Notes under the pieces: model-generated
What the model saw: the letters and a program-made list of their open reading frames with translations, nothing else
What the model was told of the DNA's origin: nothing
Databases searched by the model: none
Assembly: GCF_902459465.1 (NCBI RefSeq)
Contig: NC_047063.1
Coordinates: 248,001-312,000, forward strand
Source of the DNA: Asterias rubens
Taxonomy: Eukaryota; Echinodermata; Asteroidea; Forcipulatida; Asteriidae
Direction of reading: 5' to 3'
Length of the DNA: 64,000 bases
Part shown: piece after piece, positions 30,111 through 62,119 of the stretch
Layout: every line of letters starts with the position of its first letter
Numbering within the stretch: the stretch's first letter is position 1
Translations under genes and position numbers: made by a program

Positions 30111-30495
30111 AAGGAACACGTTGCCTTGGATCGGTCAAGTTGGTCTTTGAAAAGCGTTCTGTAACCGTTTGTTATAAAATCGGTGTGGTTAAAAAGATGT
30201 TTTAAAAGTAAAATACAATGATCTACATAAATATGCCTCGAAATTGCGTGGTTTTGGTTTTACCTCGTCGACAAACACGATCGGCCATTTATGGGAGTCA
30301 AATATTTGACTCCCATAAATGGCCGACCGTGTTAGTTCGCGACGTAAAATGAAAACCGTGCAATTTTGAGTGATACTTGTGTGGATCATTATATTTTACT
30401 TTTAAAACATCTTTCTAAAAATATGCATTTCATAACAAACGGTTTCAAACGCTTTTCATAGACCAACTCATCCGATCCAAGGCAACGTGTTCCTT
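30111..30495. mobile_element. 385-bp palindromic MITE (family M2)
   Basis: Near-complete inverted repeat with ends AAGGAACACGTTGCCTTGG and its reverse complement, flanked by TA on each side. The centre is a perfect hairpin, CGGCCATTTATGGGAGTCAAA paired with its complement around 30284-30324. No coding capacity. Confidence 0.88.
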
Positions 30496-30497
30496 TA

Positions 30498-32616
30498 AAA
30501 ATAGGCCTAAACTTTCCCTGTTGTTTTCTTTATTTGTGTGTTTCGTTAACGTTGAACTCTATCCAGAAGGGTCTTGCATTAAAGTCAAACTTTTCATCAA
30601 GTGATGTTTTGAATTTTGTTAATTGCGTGTATTGTTGTTTAAAACAAAACATATCGAGGAAATGCAAATAATGATGTAACTGGTTAACAAAAAAAAGAAG
30701 ATAGACTAATGTTTTCCCTTGTATGTATTGCCATGAACTCTTAAATGTCTGTATACGTAAAGATTGAGATAGATATAGGGTTTTTATTCTGTTTGCGAAT
30801 TACATTATTCGGGAAATTGTTCATTTAATTGACAATTTATAAATAATTTTATATTAAATATGGCTGAAACCAAACAGTCAAAGGAATGTAATATGATTGT
30901 ACATGAGTTTATTTTGCTTTTCTTATGGAAACCATCTTATTTAAAAAAGATTTATTGGTCCGGAGATTTGAGTAATACGAAACAGAACACACTGTGAAAG
31001 TTAAGGTGCAGTTTGTTTCTTTTGTCAGGTATGATTTTATAAGTATCACATAAGACAACATTTAAGCACTAAAGGCCCATGGGGGACGGCCATGTAATTA
31101 GGGGTAAGCATTTAAACTCAGTTACGAATGGGGCAATCGGTCTTGTTTTGTGGTTCCTTATTTGCCTTTCCCCATTGTGGGCCCCGGTTCGAATCCTACT
31201 TTGGACCAGAGATTTCCTTGCATGTATAGATTCAGCTCTCTGTCCAACTTATTGCGTGAGTTTTATCCTCTCATATCTAAAACTGATATTTTCTTACAAT
31301 ATTCTCCTCACACGTTAAAAGTTATACGATCAGAATGCTAACATGGTAAGGGTAAAAAGTACCATAGGATTATGTATTTATACTGATTTTAATTCAAATA
31401 ATTATTTGAATTCATAGTTTAGAAGTACAAGTCACTATGAGCATGGTTGGATCGTAAATAACACACAAATAACAAAATAAAAAGACTGTAAACCGATTAT
31501 TGATCCACCTGAAAAGGGGCATCATGGATCGATTTTGCAAATAAATAAGTCTTATTTTGACTTAGGACAAGTTACTCGTCCTTACTTTAAACCTTAAGTT
31601 TGTAACATCTCCTAGGATAATTCCTAAGTTAGGACTAGTCCAAACTTGTTGTGAAATCAACCGCTAAGTCAACTAACTATACAGGAAAGCATAACACACA
31701 AAGTTGATTATTCATCACAATCCAGTACAAAAACTGATCGAACCCCAAGAACTTGGCGAGTAATAAACTACGACAGATTTCAGTGCTGTCAACAAGATTA
31801 GACCAAATAAACACAATCACAAGTTTATTTGCCAACGAAAACATGGCCTTACAAAACCAATATTACCATTTATCAGCCTTGTACTATGGTTTGACAATGA
31901 AGGTCAAAGATGAATGATTTCAAAGATCACTAGTGGAGCAGGTTCGGGTTCATTCAATCATTTTCATCCAATTATTTGTAAAGCTTTACTTCACAGGATA
32001 TTGGTTAGAGAAAGAATGACAAAGCAGTTCTGTATTGGTGAGTGTGTAACTGATGTGTCTTTTTTAGTAAAATGCCTTTTAATGCAGTAGTGGATAAAAC
32101 TAACTTTATAAATGTTTTGGGATTCATTTGTGTTTGTGTATTCCAGATATTAGTATGACATTGTTTTTTACAAACAAGTGTCATTTATTTAAATTGAGTG
32201 CACAGCAGTGGTGAAGTATAAATGCTGACAGATTCGCACGCATCGCTTACCGGTTTGTGGTTTTATTAAGATGGTCATGATACAAAACTTCATTTGAAAA
32301 AGTTTACTTGAAATACTATAGTTTTTTTTTTTAAATGAAGGTAACAGTCAGTTTTGACCCTGCGACTTCCAAAATCAGAAAACGTCAGGCCTTGACGGCA
32401 TTTGAACATTGTTGTACAATAATGTCGGGGTGTAAGTCAAAAGTCTTGGACTAAAGCTAAGGTTAACTCTTGGCGGTCTCCTTTCTATTGAAGTGGTAGC
32501 ATCTCTTCAAGTTACTTGCATGTCAATTATTCTTGTTTTTAATATTTAACTTCTTGAACGTTAAAATAGAGTTTCTCAATTCCTTGTACCAATTATCATT
32601 GCATTTTTCTTACAAC
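30498..32616. other. Intergenic spacer between genes A and B
   Basis: AT-rich. A diverged copy of the palindromic TCCTAAGTTAGGACTAGTCC repeat lies at about 31553-31640. A tRNA-SINE-like word (CCCGGTTCGAATCCTACTTT) lies near 31183. No gene was recognised. Confidence 0.4.
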
Positions 32617-33241
32617 CAATTGCCATGGTTCATTACCTTCTATATAAAGACATACTTAATAAAACTCCCAACTTTCCATTATATTTTTTTCTTACGTATT
32701 TCATATCTAACACAATAAACCAAACGTTTATCAATAATTCAGAGCTTTGTTTTGTCTTTACACAGACGTTTTATAATTGACCTTGAAGTTCAGTCGTGAT
32801 TGATACTGAATGTTAAAGTTGGGGCGTCGCAAGGGATTTCTCATAGAGCCCAACATGATCACAGCGTGATCGTTCATGCGTTGATTACTGTACTTTATAG
32901 CTGCAAGTGAAGCATGAAGAAAATGACGCTTGTATGAGCTGATGGATGCGCTCCCACAAAGTTGAAGCGGAACACAATCACATGATTATTTGCCATCGAA
33001 CAGATGGCATTTCAAAGCAAATATTACCTACCCCCCAATGTTTATCTGTTTTTGAGGTGAAGGTCAAATACTAATAATTTTCAAATGTTTGTTAACAGTA
33101 AATCACGGGATATAAGCGAGAGGCGCAGTGTGTTCTACTAGACTTCGATCTGGGGGGCATGGTTGATATGCCTTATAGCTTCATGCAAAACGTTGGACTC
33201 TCATTTTGTGAATGTAGTGATTTTCCTGAAGTTCAGTCGTG
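32617..33241 (+). promoter_or_regulatory. Promoter and 5' leader of gene B (copy P3)
   Basis: Homologous to 10379-11010. It keeps the TATA-like TATAAG (33111-33116), TGTTTGTTAACAG upstream of it, and the GTTCTACTAGACTTCG start region. The DR1-like element is changed to AGGTCAAATACTA (33061-33073), so the second half-site is lost relative to gene A. Confidence 0.65.

Positions 33242-33242
<1 letters not shown>
33159..33242 (+). CDS. Upstream ORF of gene B (27 codons), stop overlaps main start
   Basis: The ATG at 33159 opens a 27-residue frame starting MVDMPYSFMQ. Its TGA (33240-33242) shares its A with the main ATG (33242-33244), giving TGATG. The first 20 residues match the gene A uORF except Leu/Pro at position 5. 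The overlap would suit reinitiation, but translation is inferred. Confidence 0.5.
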
Positions 33243-53605
<20,363 letters not shown>

Positions 53606-53959
53606 TTGGGCCAAATAGACCGTGCAAGTCGTGCCCGTATCCAGAAAAGAACGAACGAAGAGTATCATTTTCCTGACAATACAATCTACCTCCTGACGTT
53701 TTCTTGAAAATAAAATTACCCAGACCAATTTGTTACTATAAACAATTTTTAGTTTTGATACATTTTGGTAATTTACTTGAATCAAAATAAACACATGGGA
53801 CGACACGGATAGCGTTGAGGAATGGATTTACTTAATTCCAGTCAATAATGTGTAATGTATTAAATATTTTTAGTGGCTGATTTCCTGTAAAATCAGCTTC
53901 GAATGTTATTTTGTAAGAAATGTATCAGTCCTTCTATATGCCTATTGTTAAAAAATGTA
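53606..53959 (+). other. Presumed 3' UTR and downstream flank of gene B
   Basis: AATAAA occurs at 53709-53714 and 53786-53791, roughly 100 and 180 nt after the stop. Either could be the polyadenylation signal. Confidence 0.45.
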
Positions 53960-54391
53960 ACTGTCTCTCAACCACTGATGGGTAACACACAGCTAACTGT
54001 CTCTCAACCACTGATGGGTAACACACAGCTAACTGTCTCTCAACCACTGATGGGTAACACACAGCTAACTGTCTCTCAACCACTGATGGGTAACACACAG
54101 CTAACTGTCTCTCAACCACTGATGGGTAACACACAGCTAACTGTCTCTCAACCACTGATGGGTAACACACAGCTAACTGTCTCTCAACCACTGATGGGTA
54201 ACACACAGCTAACTGTCTCTCAACCACTGATGGGTAACACACAGCTAACTGTCTCTCAACCACTGATGGGTAACACACAGCTAACTGTCTCTCAACCACT
54301 GATGGGTAACACACAGCTAACTGTCTCTCAACCACTGATGGGTAACACACAGCTAACTGTCTCTCAACCACTGATGGGTAACACACAGCTA
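53960..54391. repeat. 36-bp minisatellite, 12 identical copies, downstream of gene B
   Basis: Unit ACTGTCTCTCAACCACTGAT followed by GGGTAACACACAGCTA. All twelve copies read the same, and both strands are open because 36 is a multiple of 3. The translated 12-residue repeat has no other gene-like property: no leader, no splice context and no codon bias of its own. Confidence 0.95.
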
Positions 54392-54679
54392 ACTGTCTTT
54401 AATTAAAAAATTAGTAAATGTACTTTACACATAGTTGGTTATTTGTGATGGATATGCGTGGCAACCTTTTTCCAAAACAAAATTGATCACCTTTCCACCG
54501 ACTTTTGGTGAATAATTTAGGTTAGTATTGGTCATTTAAAAATGATTGATGGGTATCAATGTTTTTATGAATAGATTGAAATTTCTATTGGGGATAAAGA
54601 ATATTAAATTTGGTTTTACCCATATAATAATATACAACGATGTATGTTAGCACTGTGTACTTTCCCGAGCTCGGTGGAA

Positions 54680-54785
54680 CATAATCGCAGGCATACAATA
54701 CTCGGGTGGGATTCCAACCCATGACCTTTGCAATTCTAGAGAAGTGTCTTACCAACTAGACCACCGAGATTGCCCGGTAGCTAGA
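54680..54785 (-). repeat. tRNA-derived SINE head
   Basis: Read on the minus strand it has an A-box-like TGGTCTAGTTGG and a B-box-like GGTTGGAATCCC with spacing like a tRNA gene. The stems do not form a proper cloverleaf, so it is more likely the head of a SINE than a functional tRNA. Confidence 0.55.
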
Positions 54786-55092
54786 GACAGTTCAATTCCT
54801 ATATGTTCTTATTGTTTAAGTGCCTCTCAAGTTGGCCGGTGAACGAGTTCATTTATGTGGGTATCATTGGTCATTCAACTGCAGTTGAAAGCAACACTTT
54901 GTATCTGTCTACAATGTCAAGGACCCCATGGCTAATCACATTTGGTTCCGCTAACTCACATGGATGGATCACTTCCATCCCTAGGGAAATATCGAAATTG
55001 CCAATTTATCAAAATGAAGATATTTGAATGTGTATGATGGAGTCTGAATGTCTGCGTATGCATCAATGATGCTATCCGCTCACTCACCTAAT

Positions 55093-55490
55093 GGTAAAGA
55101 CAGGGCCCAATGTCACAGAGCTGCTTAAGCACAAACATAGCTAAGCAAAACAAAAGTATGCTTAGCAGAATAACGTTACCAGCGCAACTGTTATGTCACA
55201 TGTACATCGTGTTACTGGTGTCCTGCTCATTTCTGCATAGCAGACAGTCGTTAAGCAATTATATTCTTCTTAAGCAGCTCTTTGAAATTGGGCCTTGGGT
55301 GTAATTTCATAAAGCTGTTGAGCACGAAAATACTGCATGGCAAATTTCTTTACTAACCAAAAACCGCTAGGGGCATCAGTCACAACAGATGTAATGCAAT
55401 TTTGGCTGATAACCTGTTTCTGTTGAGCAATACTTTTCTGTGCCTAGCAAGTTTTCGTGCTTCATGCTTCATGAAATTTGGCCCTGGTAA
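55093..55490. repeat. Fold-back repeat, GGCCCAATTTCATA family (two units)
   Basis: GGGCCCAATGTCACAGAGCTGC opens, and the reverse complement GCAGCTCTTTGAAATTGGGCC lies at about 55275-55295. A second, overlapping unit runs from AATTTCATAAAGCTG to GAAATTTGGCCC near 55485. Internal GCTTAGCA and TGCTAAGC words are typical of the family. No coding. Confidence 0.7.
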
Positions 55491-55499
55491 TAAGCAATG

Positions 55500-58190
55500 C
55501 ATGGTACATTCCTAACCACGGTCATGAAAGGTTGATCAACCCTTACATGGCTACTGTCCATTATAGATTGATTAAATGCCATCAATCATCTTTAATTGAA
55601 CTATAGGAATTTTAATTAATTGCTTAATGTGAGCTTTGCGTGCTACACCAAGCAATTGAAGTATGCAACATTCAATACTGTCTTGCATGGTTGGAAAGCA
55701 ATTTTAACATTCATGGAATCTGCGCACTATCCAATATCAAGGTTGCTAAGTTAATTTGATGGTCTTCATAGGTTTCCACTTCGCTGCCTGTCAAGACAAG
55801 TTTCTGTATTATAATTTTTATTAATTTGTCTTAAGCCACACCTCTTGGTCCAGTTTCCGGAAGGTCACATATATTTTTAGTTTAGTTCAACTTAGTTGAT
55901 GATTAATGATTGATTGAGATGAAATAAAGATAAGATTTGGTTGATTTATTGAGCGTATAATTTATTGCTTGGTTGCCGTAATATTAGTGATAAATCATTA
56001 TTTTATGGTGATGGACATTGTATCTTTTAATAGTCTGGCGGTGAATAAATCCAGTTATTATATTATTATTATTGCTAACTATTATTTTAATATCTTTATG
56101 TATGTTGAACCCCGGTGGAAATGAATCAAATAAATAGAAATTACAGACTTGAATAAAAATGATCAAAGTGTACGTCCTTGTCCCCATTTAGTGGTCGTTT
56201 TTTTTTTACAAATGTAAAGTTGCTCTATGCATAAAGCAGATATCAATAGTGTAAGTCAATTTGTAAGGTTTTAGCTTAATTTTGTTTCGTAATACGTCAA
56301 AAGCTACTACGGATTGCCGTCAAGAAAAACAAAAACCCATTTATTTTTATCAACTGATGTTGGTCTTCTGACAATGACTATAGAGCAAGCAAGTCGAAAC
56401 GTTGAGACAAATTATTGACTCACTCTGTGATAGAATGCATAAAGCAGGACAGTTCTCTATTAGAATAAAATATACCTGACACACATAATGGTGTTACCGC
56501 AAACCAAATAATATTGATGTTGGAACATCAAGCATTCACTTGACCACTGAACTCGGTTTGGAATTACGGTAAGGGCATATAGGATGGGGAAAGCATACCT
56601 AGGAAAAGACACCTGTTAGATGAGGAACAATGCTAGACAGTGTGACCACATAGGGTGTGGCAGACTGTTCCAGAGAAGGAAATGTAAACAACAAACCTAT
56701 GCGCAAGCTATGCTGACAAGCATCCTAATATTTCTTCAAATAAATCCCATCACAATATATCGAAATGATACAGTTCGTCAAAAATGAAGCCGATAACTCA
56801 ATTATCGTTCAAAATAGACTGACAAAACAAAAATCAATTCGTACATAGCTTTCAGCAAATAAAATATCCATATCAGCAGAACTAATGATTAAAAGTTTAG
56901 TCAGTACGTCGTTGCAAGAAAAGAGTAGTGACCAATCAAGGTTGGCAATGTGTTAGTGCATTCAACTGGAACCAATGTCATGTGAGTTGTATCTCGCTCT
57001 CCAACAAGCCTCTACAAGCCACTCATTGACGTATTCAACGCATGTAAACGATTTGCATATTGGAATGAATGCATTGACCCGAGAGGTGGACGTCAAAGTA
57101 GACCAGTTCGCCATTCTGGGCTGATTGGTTTCCATTTCATTGGATGAGTGTGTCAAAACAACAGCATTTCCTGGAAATTGTCATCCAAAATAGTCAATGG
57201 TTCAAGAACACAAAACCAGGTCAACTAACAATATTATTCAAATATTGTGACGATGCTAAAACGCAACTCAAAAGCAATGTCAATGCCAACAGAATCGTAT
57301 CAATTAAAAAACCCACAAGGTGTCAATCATTATAGTCTACTGATTTACCTCAAACAAAAGAAGTCCCCGATACCGACTTAGGATTGTAGTATGCAAACTG
57401 AGCTTTAAGTTCCATATGCACTTGTATTATATTCGGTCATAAAGCTATACATTGTATACCATATGGTTTGTTGTTGCTGTTCACTTGGAAAACATCAGAA
57501 ACACAGAACTGACTCATCAGGTCCCACGGGCACCCACTTATTCATGCCCCGTGGGCGGAAATGACCAGGAACTGGTTGAAAAGGGGAAGAGATTTTAACA
57601 TTTTTGATAAACGAGTATTAGATTATTAATCAGGAGTTTCGGGAGATGGTTTCAAACACTATAATTGTAATCAAACTTGCGTATTTATTACCACAATTCT
57701 GGTTTAACGCACTCATCATGTATAATCAAAAGAACACAGACTTATAAGACCCATTATATAAAGACTCTCAAAGATGTTGGATTTCTTAAAGGAGACAAGG
57801 GGACATTATCAATCCTGAACTGAGCGGTTCCAAATACATCAATAAAATCGCATTTTTTATACGGGAGTCATTTCTAATGAATGAATATTTTAAATTATTG
57901 AACCATCAAATCAATATTATCTCAGAAAGTGTTATTTTAAGTGATGAACAATATATACCTAGTATGTTAATGGATATACTGAGCCCCTGAGCCCCCCCCC
58001 CCCTCCACCCACACACACACACACCCACACACACCCAATTTTGTATCTGCGCTTTAACCTTTTGGCAACAGCTCTGACTGGTTTTGTGCATGTTTTCCAA
58101 CTGGGGACCCATGTCATCTTTAGCTCCGTTGTCACAGTTTGCCTAATATCACCCCCCCCCCAACAAAAGATTTGCTCATTGACGGAAAGT
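55500..58190. other. Intergenic, no gene recognised
   Basis: AT-rich sequence with a GTCGAAACGTTGAGA / GTTACCGCAAACC repeat remnant (56385-56510) and a CA-rich and C-run stretch (57990-58035). Nothing coding is supported. Confidence 0.4.
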
Positions 58191-58193
58191 TAT

Positions 58194-58302
58194 ACATGTA
58201 CATGCCTTTATATTACTATACAGTCCCTCATCAGGGAGTTGGATTAAATGCCCATGCCTTTATATTACTATACAGTCCCTCATCAGGGAGTTGGATTAAA
58301 TG
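58194..58302. repeat. 52-bp tandem duplication
   Basis: CATGCCTTTATATTACTATA followed by CAGTCCCTCATCAGGGAGTTGGATTAAATGC occurs twice, directly adjacent, with no differences seen. Confidence 0.9.
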
Positions 58303-58464
58303 CACTGCGGAAGTTTTAGAGGTATCCGGAAGTGAACTGGTACCCTGACGGAAGATGACAACAACCTAACCTTGTGGCAGCTAGGATACCATGCTATCAG
58401 TTCCGGACCATTGACCTAGTCAAGTCAATTCGACTGTTATGCCGGTTCAAACCCGGACCAAATT

Positions 58465-58680
58465 TGAAAGAGCTGCTAAAGCAAAAGTTGCTTAGCAAAA
58501 AACAGCAAATAACTGCTTCACTAATGTCTTTGTGTAAGCAAACATTGAGTGGGGTGCCAGCCACAACTAGGCAAACTTAATGTCATTTTGACTGGTAACC
58601 TGTTTCTGCTAAGCGATACTATTCTGTGCTTAGCAATTCTTTGTGCTTACAGGCTTTACGTAATTGGGCCATGGTTTTTT
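58465..58680. repeat. Fold-back repeat, GGCCCAATTTCATA family
   Basis: AAAGAGCTGCTAAAGCA at the left, internal TGACTGGTAACCTGTTTCTGC, and TACGTAATTGGGCCATGG at the right follow the same layout as 55093-55490. Confidence 0.6.
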
Positions 58681-58734
58681 GCTGAATTTGAGCACAAAAT
58701 CATTAAGCGCAATTTTCTAGAAATATTCTGATTA

Positions 58735-59114
58735 AAGGCAGTGGACACTATTGGTAATTACTCAAAATAATTATTAGCATAAAGCCTTTCATGGTGACGA
58801 GTAATGGGTAGAGGTTGATGGTATAAAACATTGTGAGAAACGGCTCCCTCTGAAGTGCCATAGTTTTCGAGAAAGAAGTAATTTTCCACAAATTTGATTT
58901 CGAGACCTCAGATTTAGAACTTGAGGTCTCGAAATCAACCATCTGAACGCACACAACTTCGTGTGACAAGGGTGTTTTTTCTTTCATTATTATCTCGCAA
59001 GTTCGATGACCGATTGAGCTCAAATTTTCACAGGTTTGTTATTTGATGCATATGTTGAGATACACCAACTGTGAAGGCTAGTCTTTGACAATTACCAATA
59101 GTGTCCACTGCCTT
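58735..59114. mobile_element. MITE family M1, copy with both ends intact
   Basis: 380 bp with ends AAGGCAGTGGACACTATTGG and its reverse complement and TA on both flanks. It is in inverted orientation to the 16014-16381 copy and about 90% alike by eye. Confidence 0.87.
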
Positions 59115-60420
59115 TAAGCTATTTTGATGAATTTGGGCCCAGCTGGCAATATGTAGGCCTACATACATTTTCTCATTTGATTTGTTTCTTATTTCAGACA
59201 AACTAATCAGTGGAAATTGAAATAAGTCAAACTTCAGTACTAATTGTAAACGAAATGCAGAAACGAATTGTCTTCTCTTTCTGTGTCACATCTAGTGTGG
59301 GTTTGTGCGACCAAACTCTTGATATAAGACTGCGTTTAATGTTACCTTTAAACGAAATAAACTTACATTTCCTCAAATATTGATGAATGAAACACCGATT
59401 TCAGGAAACGAATCCCTTCTACCAAAATGCACACAAGAACATTCTGTATGTGCAAGTGCATGCAGTATATTTCATTTGACCATTTATCGATTATAGATTT
59501 GACTTAAATATGAGATGTAGTTGATTGGGTGGGGATTGGGGATTAATTGGTACATTGTTTCCCACATCATAATAGTTGCAAAGTACTCTTAATATCTGAT
59601 TTCACCTCAAATTATCCATGAAACCATCCTACCATCCTCGGAATTGCTCTTAAAACGATAACATTACAATTATAATTATTAATAAATATTGGTAAACTTT
59701 CTCTCTTATAAATTATTTTCCGAAGGCCCCTATATATGTAAATACTTTCAATTTAAATTTATAGTACAGATTGCAATATGATTGCTAGTTGTATCTTTAC
59801 AATAGCATTGTGATGAGATGTATAAACAATGCTCCTTTATTATTACATTAAGATGTAAAATCGAAACACTGGCTTGATTTAGAGTGAAACCCCCTACGGA
59901 CCACCATCTATAATACACGATATATTTTAAACTGACGAACAATAAATGTCAAATTGTGTACAATTCACTACCTCCTTTTTGGAGTAAAAGATCATAAATT
60001 TGTAATAACCAATGTTTGAGTTTGAACATTGCTTAAAAACAATATTTATAATTGGATAAAACCAGATTTTCAGTTTCAGTTACAACTGAAAGAAAACCTA
60101 ATAAATCAATCCTTAAAATCAGAAATTTTAGCAGGACTTGGGAGTTTTCATTTCTCCAAGTCTCCCCTTGTTTGTACCGTTGTATTTCACCGCTGTATCC
60201 AACTGACTGTTAGATCCTTTATTCTAAATCTGCTTGAAATGATCAAATCCTGAAACTATAAATTAATTCGTAGTTTTGTTTCTATTCATATCCCTTGGGC
60301 TACGAGAATAAATGTGTGTTATTGATACACACATTATGCGTCCGTTCATATTCAGTCAAATTACAATTTCCTTGTTCTGATGCAATACAAAAAACGAGTT
60401 CAGTCCCCTCAAAAATACTT
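59115..60420. other. Intergenic or GPCR 3' flank
   Basis: AT-rich, with no gene recognised. GPCR transcription runs leftward into it. Confidence 0.35.
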
Positions 60421-61701
60421 CTAAATATAACGTTTTCGTCGACGAAAAATTGAATTGAATTTTTGAGAGTAAAACTGTCTTATCTTACGATGCATCACGG
60501 CGTACACAAATGGGTTGAGAGCTGAGTTTGCAAGTAACAAATTGGAGAGATGGTTTCTAGCGACCACTACGGCACAATCACTGCATTTTGTATCAGCTAT
60601 TAAGACGAATATAGGATAAGGAAGAGAACAAAATCCGAAGACACTCATAAGAATTGCAAGTCTTACAGCGGGTTTTATGTATCTATTCTTCATCTTGGCA
60701 GAACTAGACTTCTTCCTTAAATCAGGGTGGTGACTTTGGTTAGCGTTGGGTTTACTAATGAGAGGTGCAGGGCTGGATGCATCAGGGTGGGGTCCATCTT
60801 CAGTAGGGCGGGGTCCATCTTCATTAGGGTGAGGTCCATCTTCATTAGGGTGGGGTTCATCTTCGTCTTCAGGAGGTTTGTTCGATGTCATTGCTTGGAG
60901 TTCCTCCGGGTTGGCTTGATTATCATTCTCTTTCTGTCCAGACGTCTTGGTTCCCGGTGGGTCTTCCTTTTTTGATGCAGCATTGCTGCTCGTCATACTG
61001 GAGGTATAACGTCTACGAAGACGTCGTCGGAACAAGACAACAAAACGTAGATTGGATACGATCATGATGCAGAATGGAATAGCAAAGAGGATAACTGAGG
61101 TTGCAATAGCAAACTGAGGGTCGGTTCTTACCGGCGAGCGGCACTCCTTCGTGTAGTCTATGAGTTTCTCAACCTCTGCCACTCCACCAGCAGTCCAGAT
61201 AATCGTTTCACTCAAGCTGATCAACCATGCCAGCAACCAGAACCCAGCAATCTGTAGTTTCAAGTTTCTTGAAGATTGGATTCGTAAATAGGCCGAGTAA
61301 TCTCTTGAGACCAGTAGGTAACGGTCTATGTTGATAGCTGTGACGGTATACATCGCACCAGACACCCCAACTACTGAGAATAGAGCATTGATCACACAAA
61401 CATCCCTTCCTAGTGGCCAGGTACCAAACCCAGTGTAGATCGCAGCAGCAGGTAGCCCAGTAGCACCAATGACAAGATCGAAACATGACAGTCCAAGAAT
61501 CAGTAGATTGCTCTGATTATGGCGGAGTTTCTGGTTGGTTTTGAAAGCCCATATAGTCGCAATGTTCCCTAGAATACTAATAGCTGAAAGTAGAACCAGG
61601 AGAACACCGAGGAACACCGATGCATCATGCGACTCTACATCGGGTACAACCATCGTTTCAAACCCATCCCACGTGCTGTTATTCACGCTGCCTTCCATCA
61701 T
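60421..61701 (-). CDS. Intronless rhodopsin-class (class A) GPCR, 426 aa
   Basis: Seven-helix receptor in one exon. The start is the ATG at 61701; the frame also opens seven codons earlier at TTG, which is not a likely start. Sequons NNST are near residues 7-10. Visible class A landmarks: GN in TM1; LSCFDLV with D2.50; C3.25 in RDVCVI; intact DRY (IDRYL); Trp in TM4; P5.50 in AIPFCIM; FGFCSLP in TM6; NSALNPFVYAV (NPxxY) in TM7. Position 3.32 is Ser, so the amine-binding Asp is missing. TM6 has Ser where the toggle Trp6.48 normally sits. ICL3 is about 120 residues, polar, with four 7-residue EDGPHPN-like repeats. A basic tail (FRRRKRY) ends the protein. It looks amine-receptor-like in shape, but the ligand cannot be named. 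Confidence 0.9.
   Translation of the reverse strand: MMEGSVNNSTWDGFETMVVPDVESHDASVFLGVLLVLLSAISILGNIATIWAFKTNQKLRHNQSNLLILGLSCFDLVIGATGLPAAAIYTGFGTWPLGRDVCVINALFSVVGVSGAMYTVTAINIDRYLLVSRDYSAYLRIQSSRNLKLQIAGFWLLAWLISLSETIIWTAGGVAEVEKLIDYTKECRSPVRTDPQFAIATSVILFAIPFCIMIVSNLRFVVLFRRRLRRRYTSSMTSSNAASKKEDPPGTKTSGQKENDNQANPEELQAMTSNKPPEDEDEPHPNEDGPHPNEDGPRPTEDGPHPDASSPAPLISKPNANQSHHPDLRKKSSSAKMKNRYIKPAVRLAILMSVFGFCSLPYPIFVLIADTKCSDCAVVVARNHLSNLLLANSALNPFVYAVMHRKIRQFYSQKFNSIFRRRKRYI
60779..60862 (-). repeat. 21-bp repeats inside GPCR ICL3 coding sequence
   Basis: Four units of about 21 bp (plus strand core GGTCCATCTTCATTAGGGTGG) encode the EDGPHPN heptads. This is a coding minisatellite that could vary in length without frameshift. 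Confidence 0.85.
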
Positions 61702-61855
61702 ATCAAAAGCATAATAACACAACTACTGTACAAGGTGGTCGAGTCGTGAGCTGGAACACTGTGTTGTGAAGTGTATGAGTTCGGGTTTTATCCGAGCTCT
61801 ATCAGGCGGAACCAATGACGTATCTCCCAGGGTAAAACGAGAGCCTTTTGATGTA
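61702..61855 (-). promoter_or_regulatory. GPCR 5' flank
   Basis: This is the only sequence between the receptor start codon and the inverted-repeat element. No TATA box or other clear core motif was recognised, so a promoter here is inferred from position only. Confidence 0.25.
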
Positions 61856-62110
61856 TAGACTTGTGGACAAGTCGTTAAATCGGCCCCACGCGCTGAGATA
61901 GTGGTCTCGCGAGATCACTGCTCTCGCGCGAACTGATGGCTCCCCGATTTCGACTCCTCTAGGAGTCGAAATCGGGGAGGGAGCCATCAGTTCGCGCGAG
62001 AGTAGGAGTCGAAATCGGGGAGGGAGCCATCAGTTCGCGCGAGAGCAGTGATCTCGCGAGACCACTATCTCAGCGCGTGGGGCCGATTTAACGACTTGTC
62101 CACAAGTCTA
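61856..62110. mobile_element. 255-bp long-TIR element with perfect 9-bp target duplication
   Basis: The arms begin TAGACTTGTGGACAAGTCG and pair over about 100 bp. Perfect TSDs TTTGATGTA lie at 61847-61855 and 62111-62119. A 9-bp TSD with long TIRs suits a Mutator-like MITE. The right arm has an internal duplication of about 45 bp (GGAGTCGAAATCGGGGAGGG ... CGCGAGAG). Each arm carries the palindrome TCTCGCGAGA. No coding capacity. Confidence 0.9.
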
Positions 62111-62119
62111 TTTGATGTA

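Noticed and set aside
53903..54406. 167-codon frame with a perfect 12-residue repeat, and its antisense partner
   Set aside because: Explained by the 36-bp minisatellite; both strands are equally open, and it lies beyond the gene B poly(A) signals.
54690..54780. Possible tRNA gene
   Set aside because: A- and B-box-like words are present, but the acceptor and anticodon stems do not pair properly; a SINE head is more likely.
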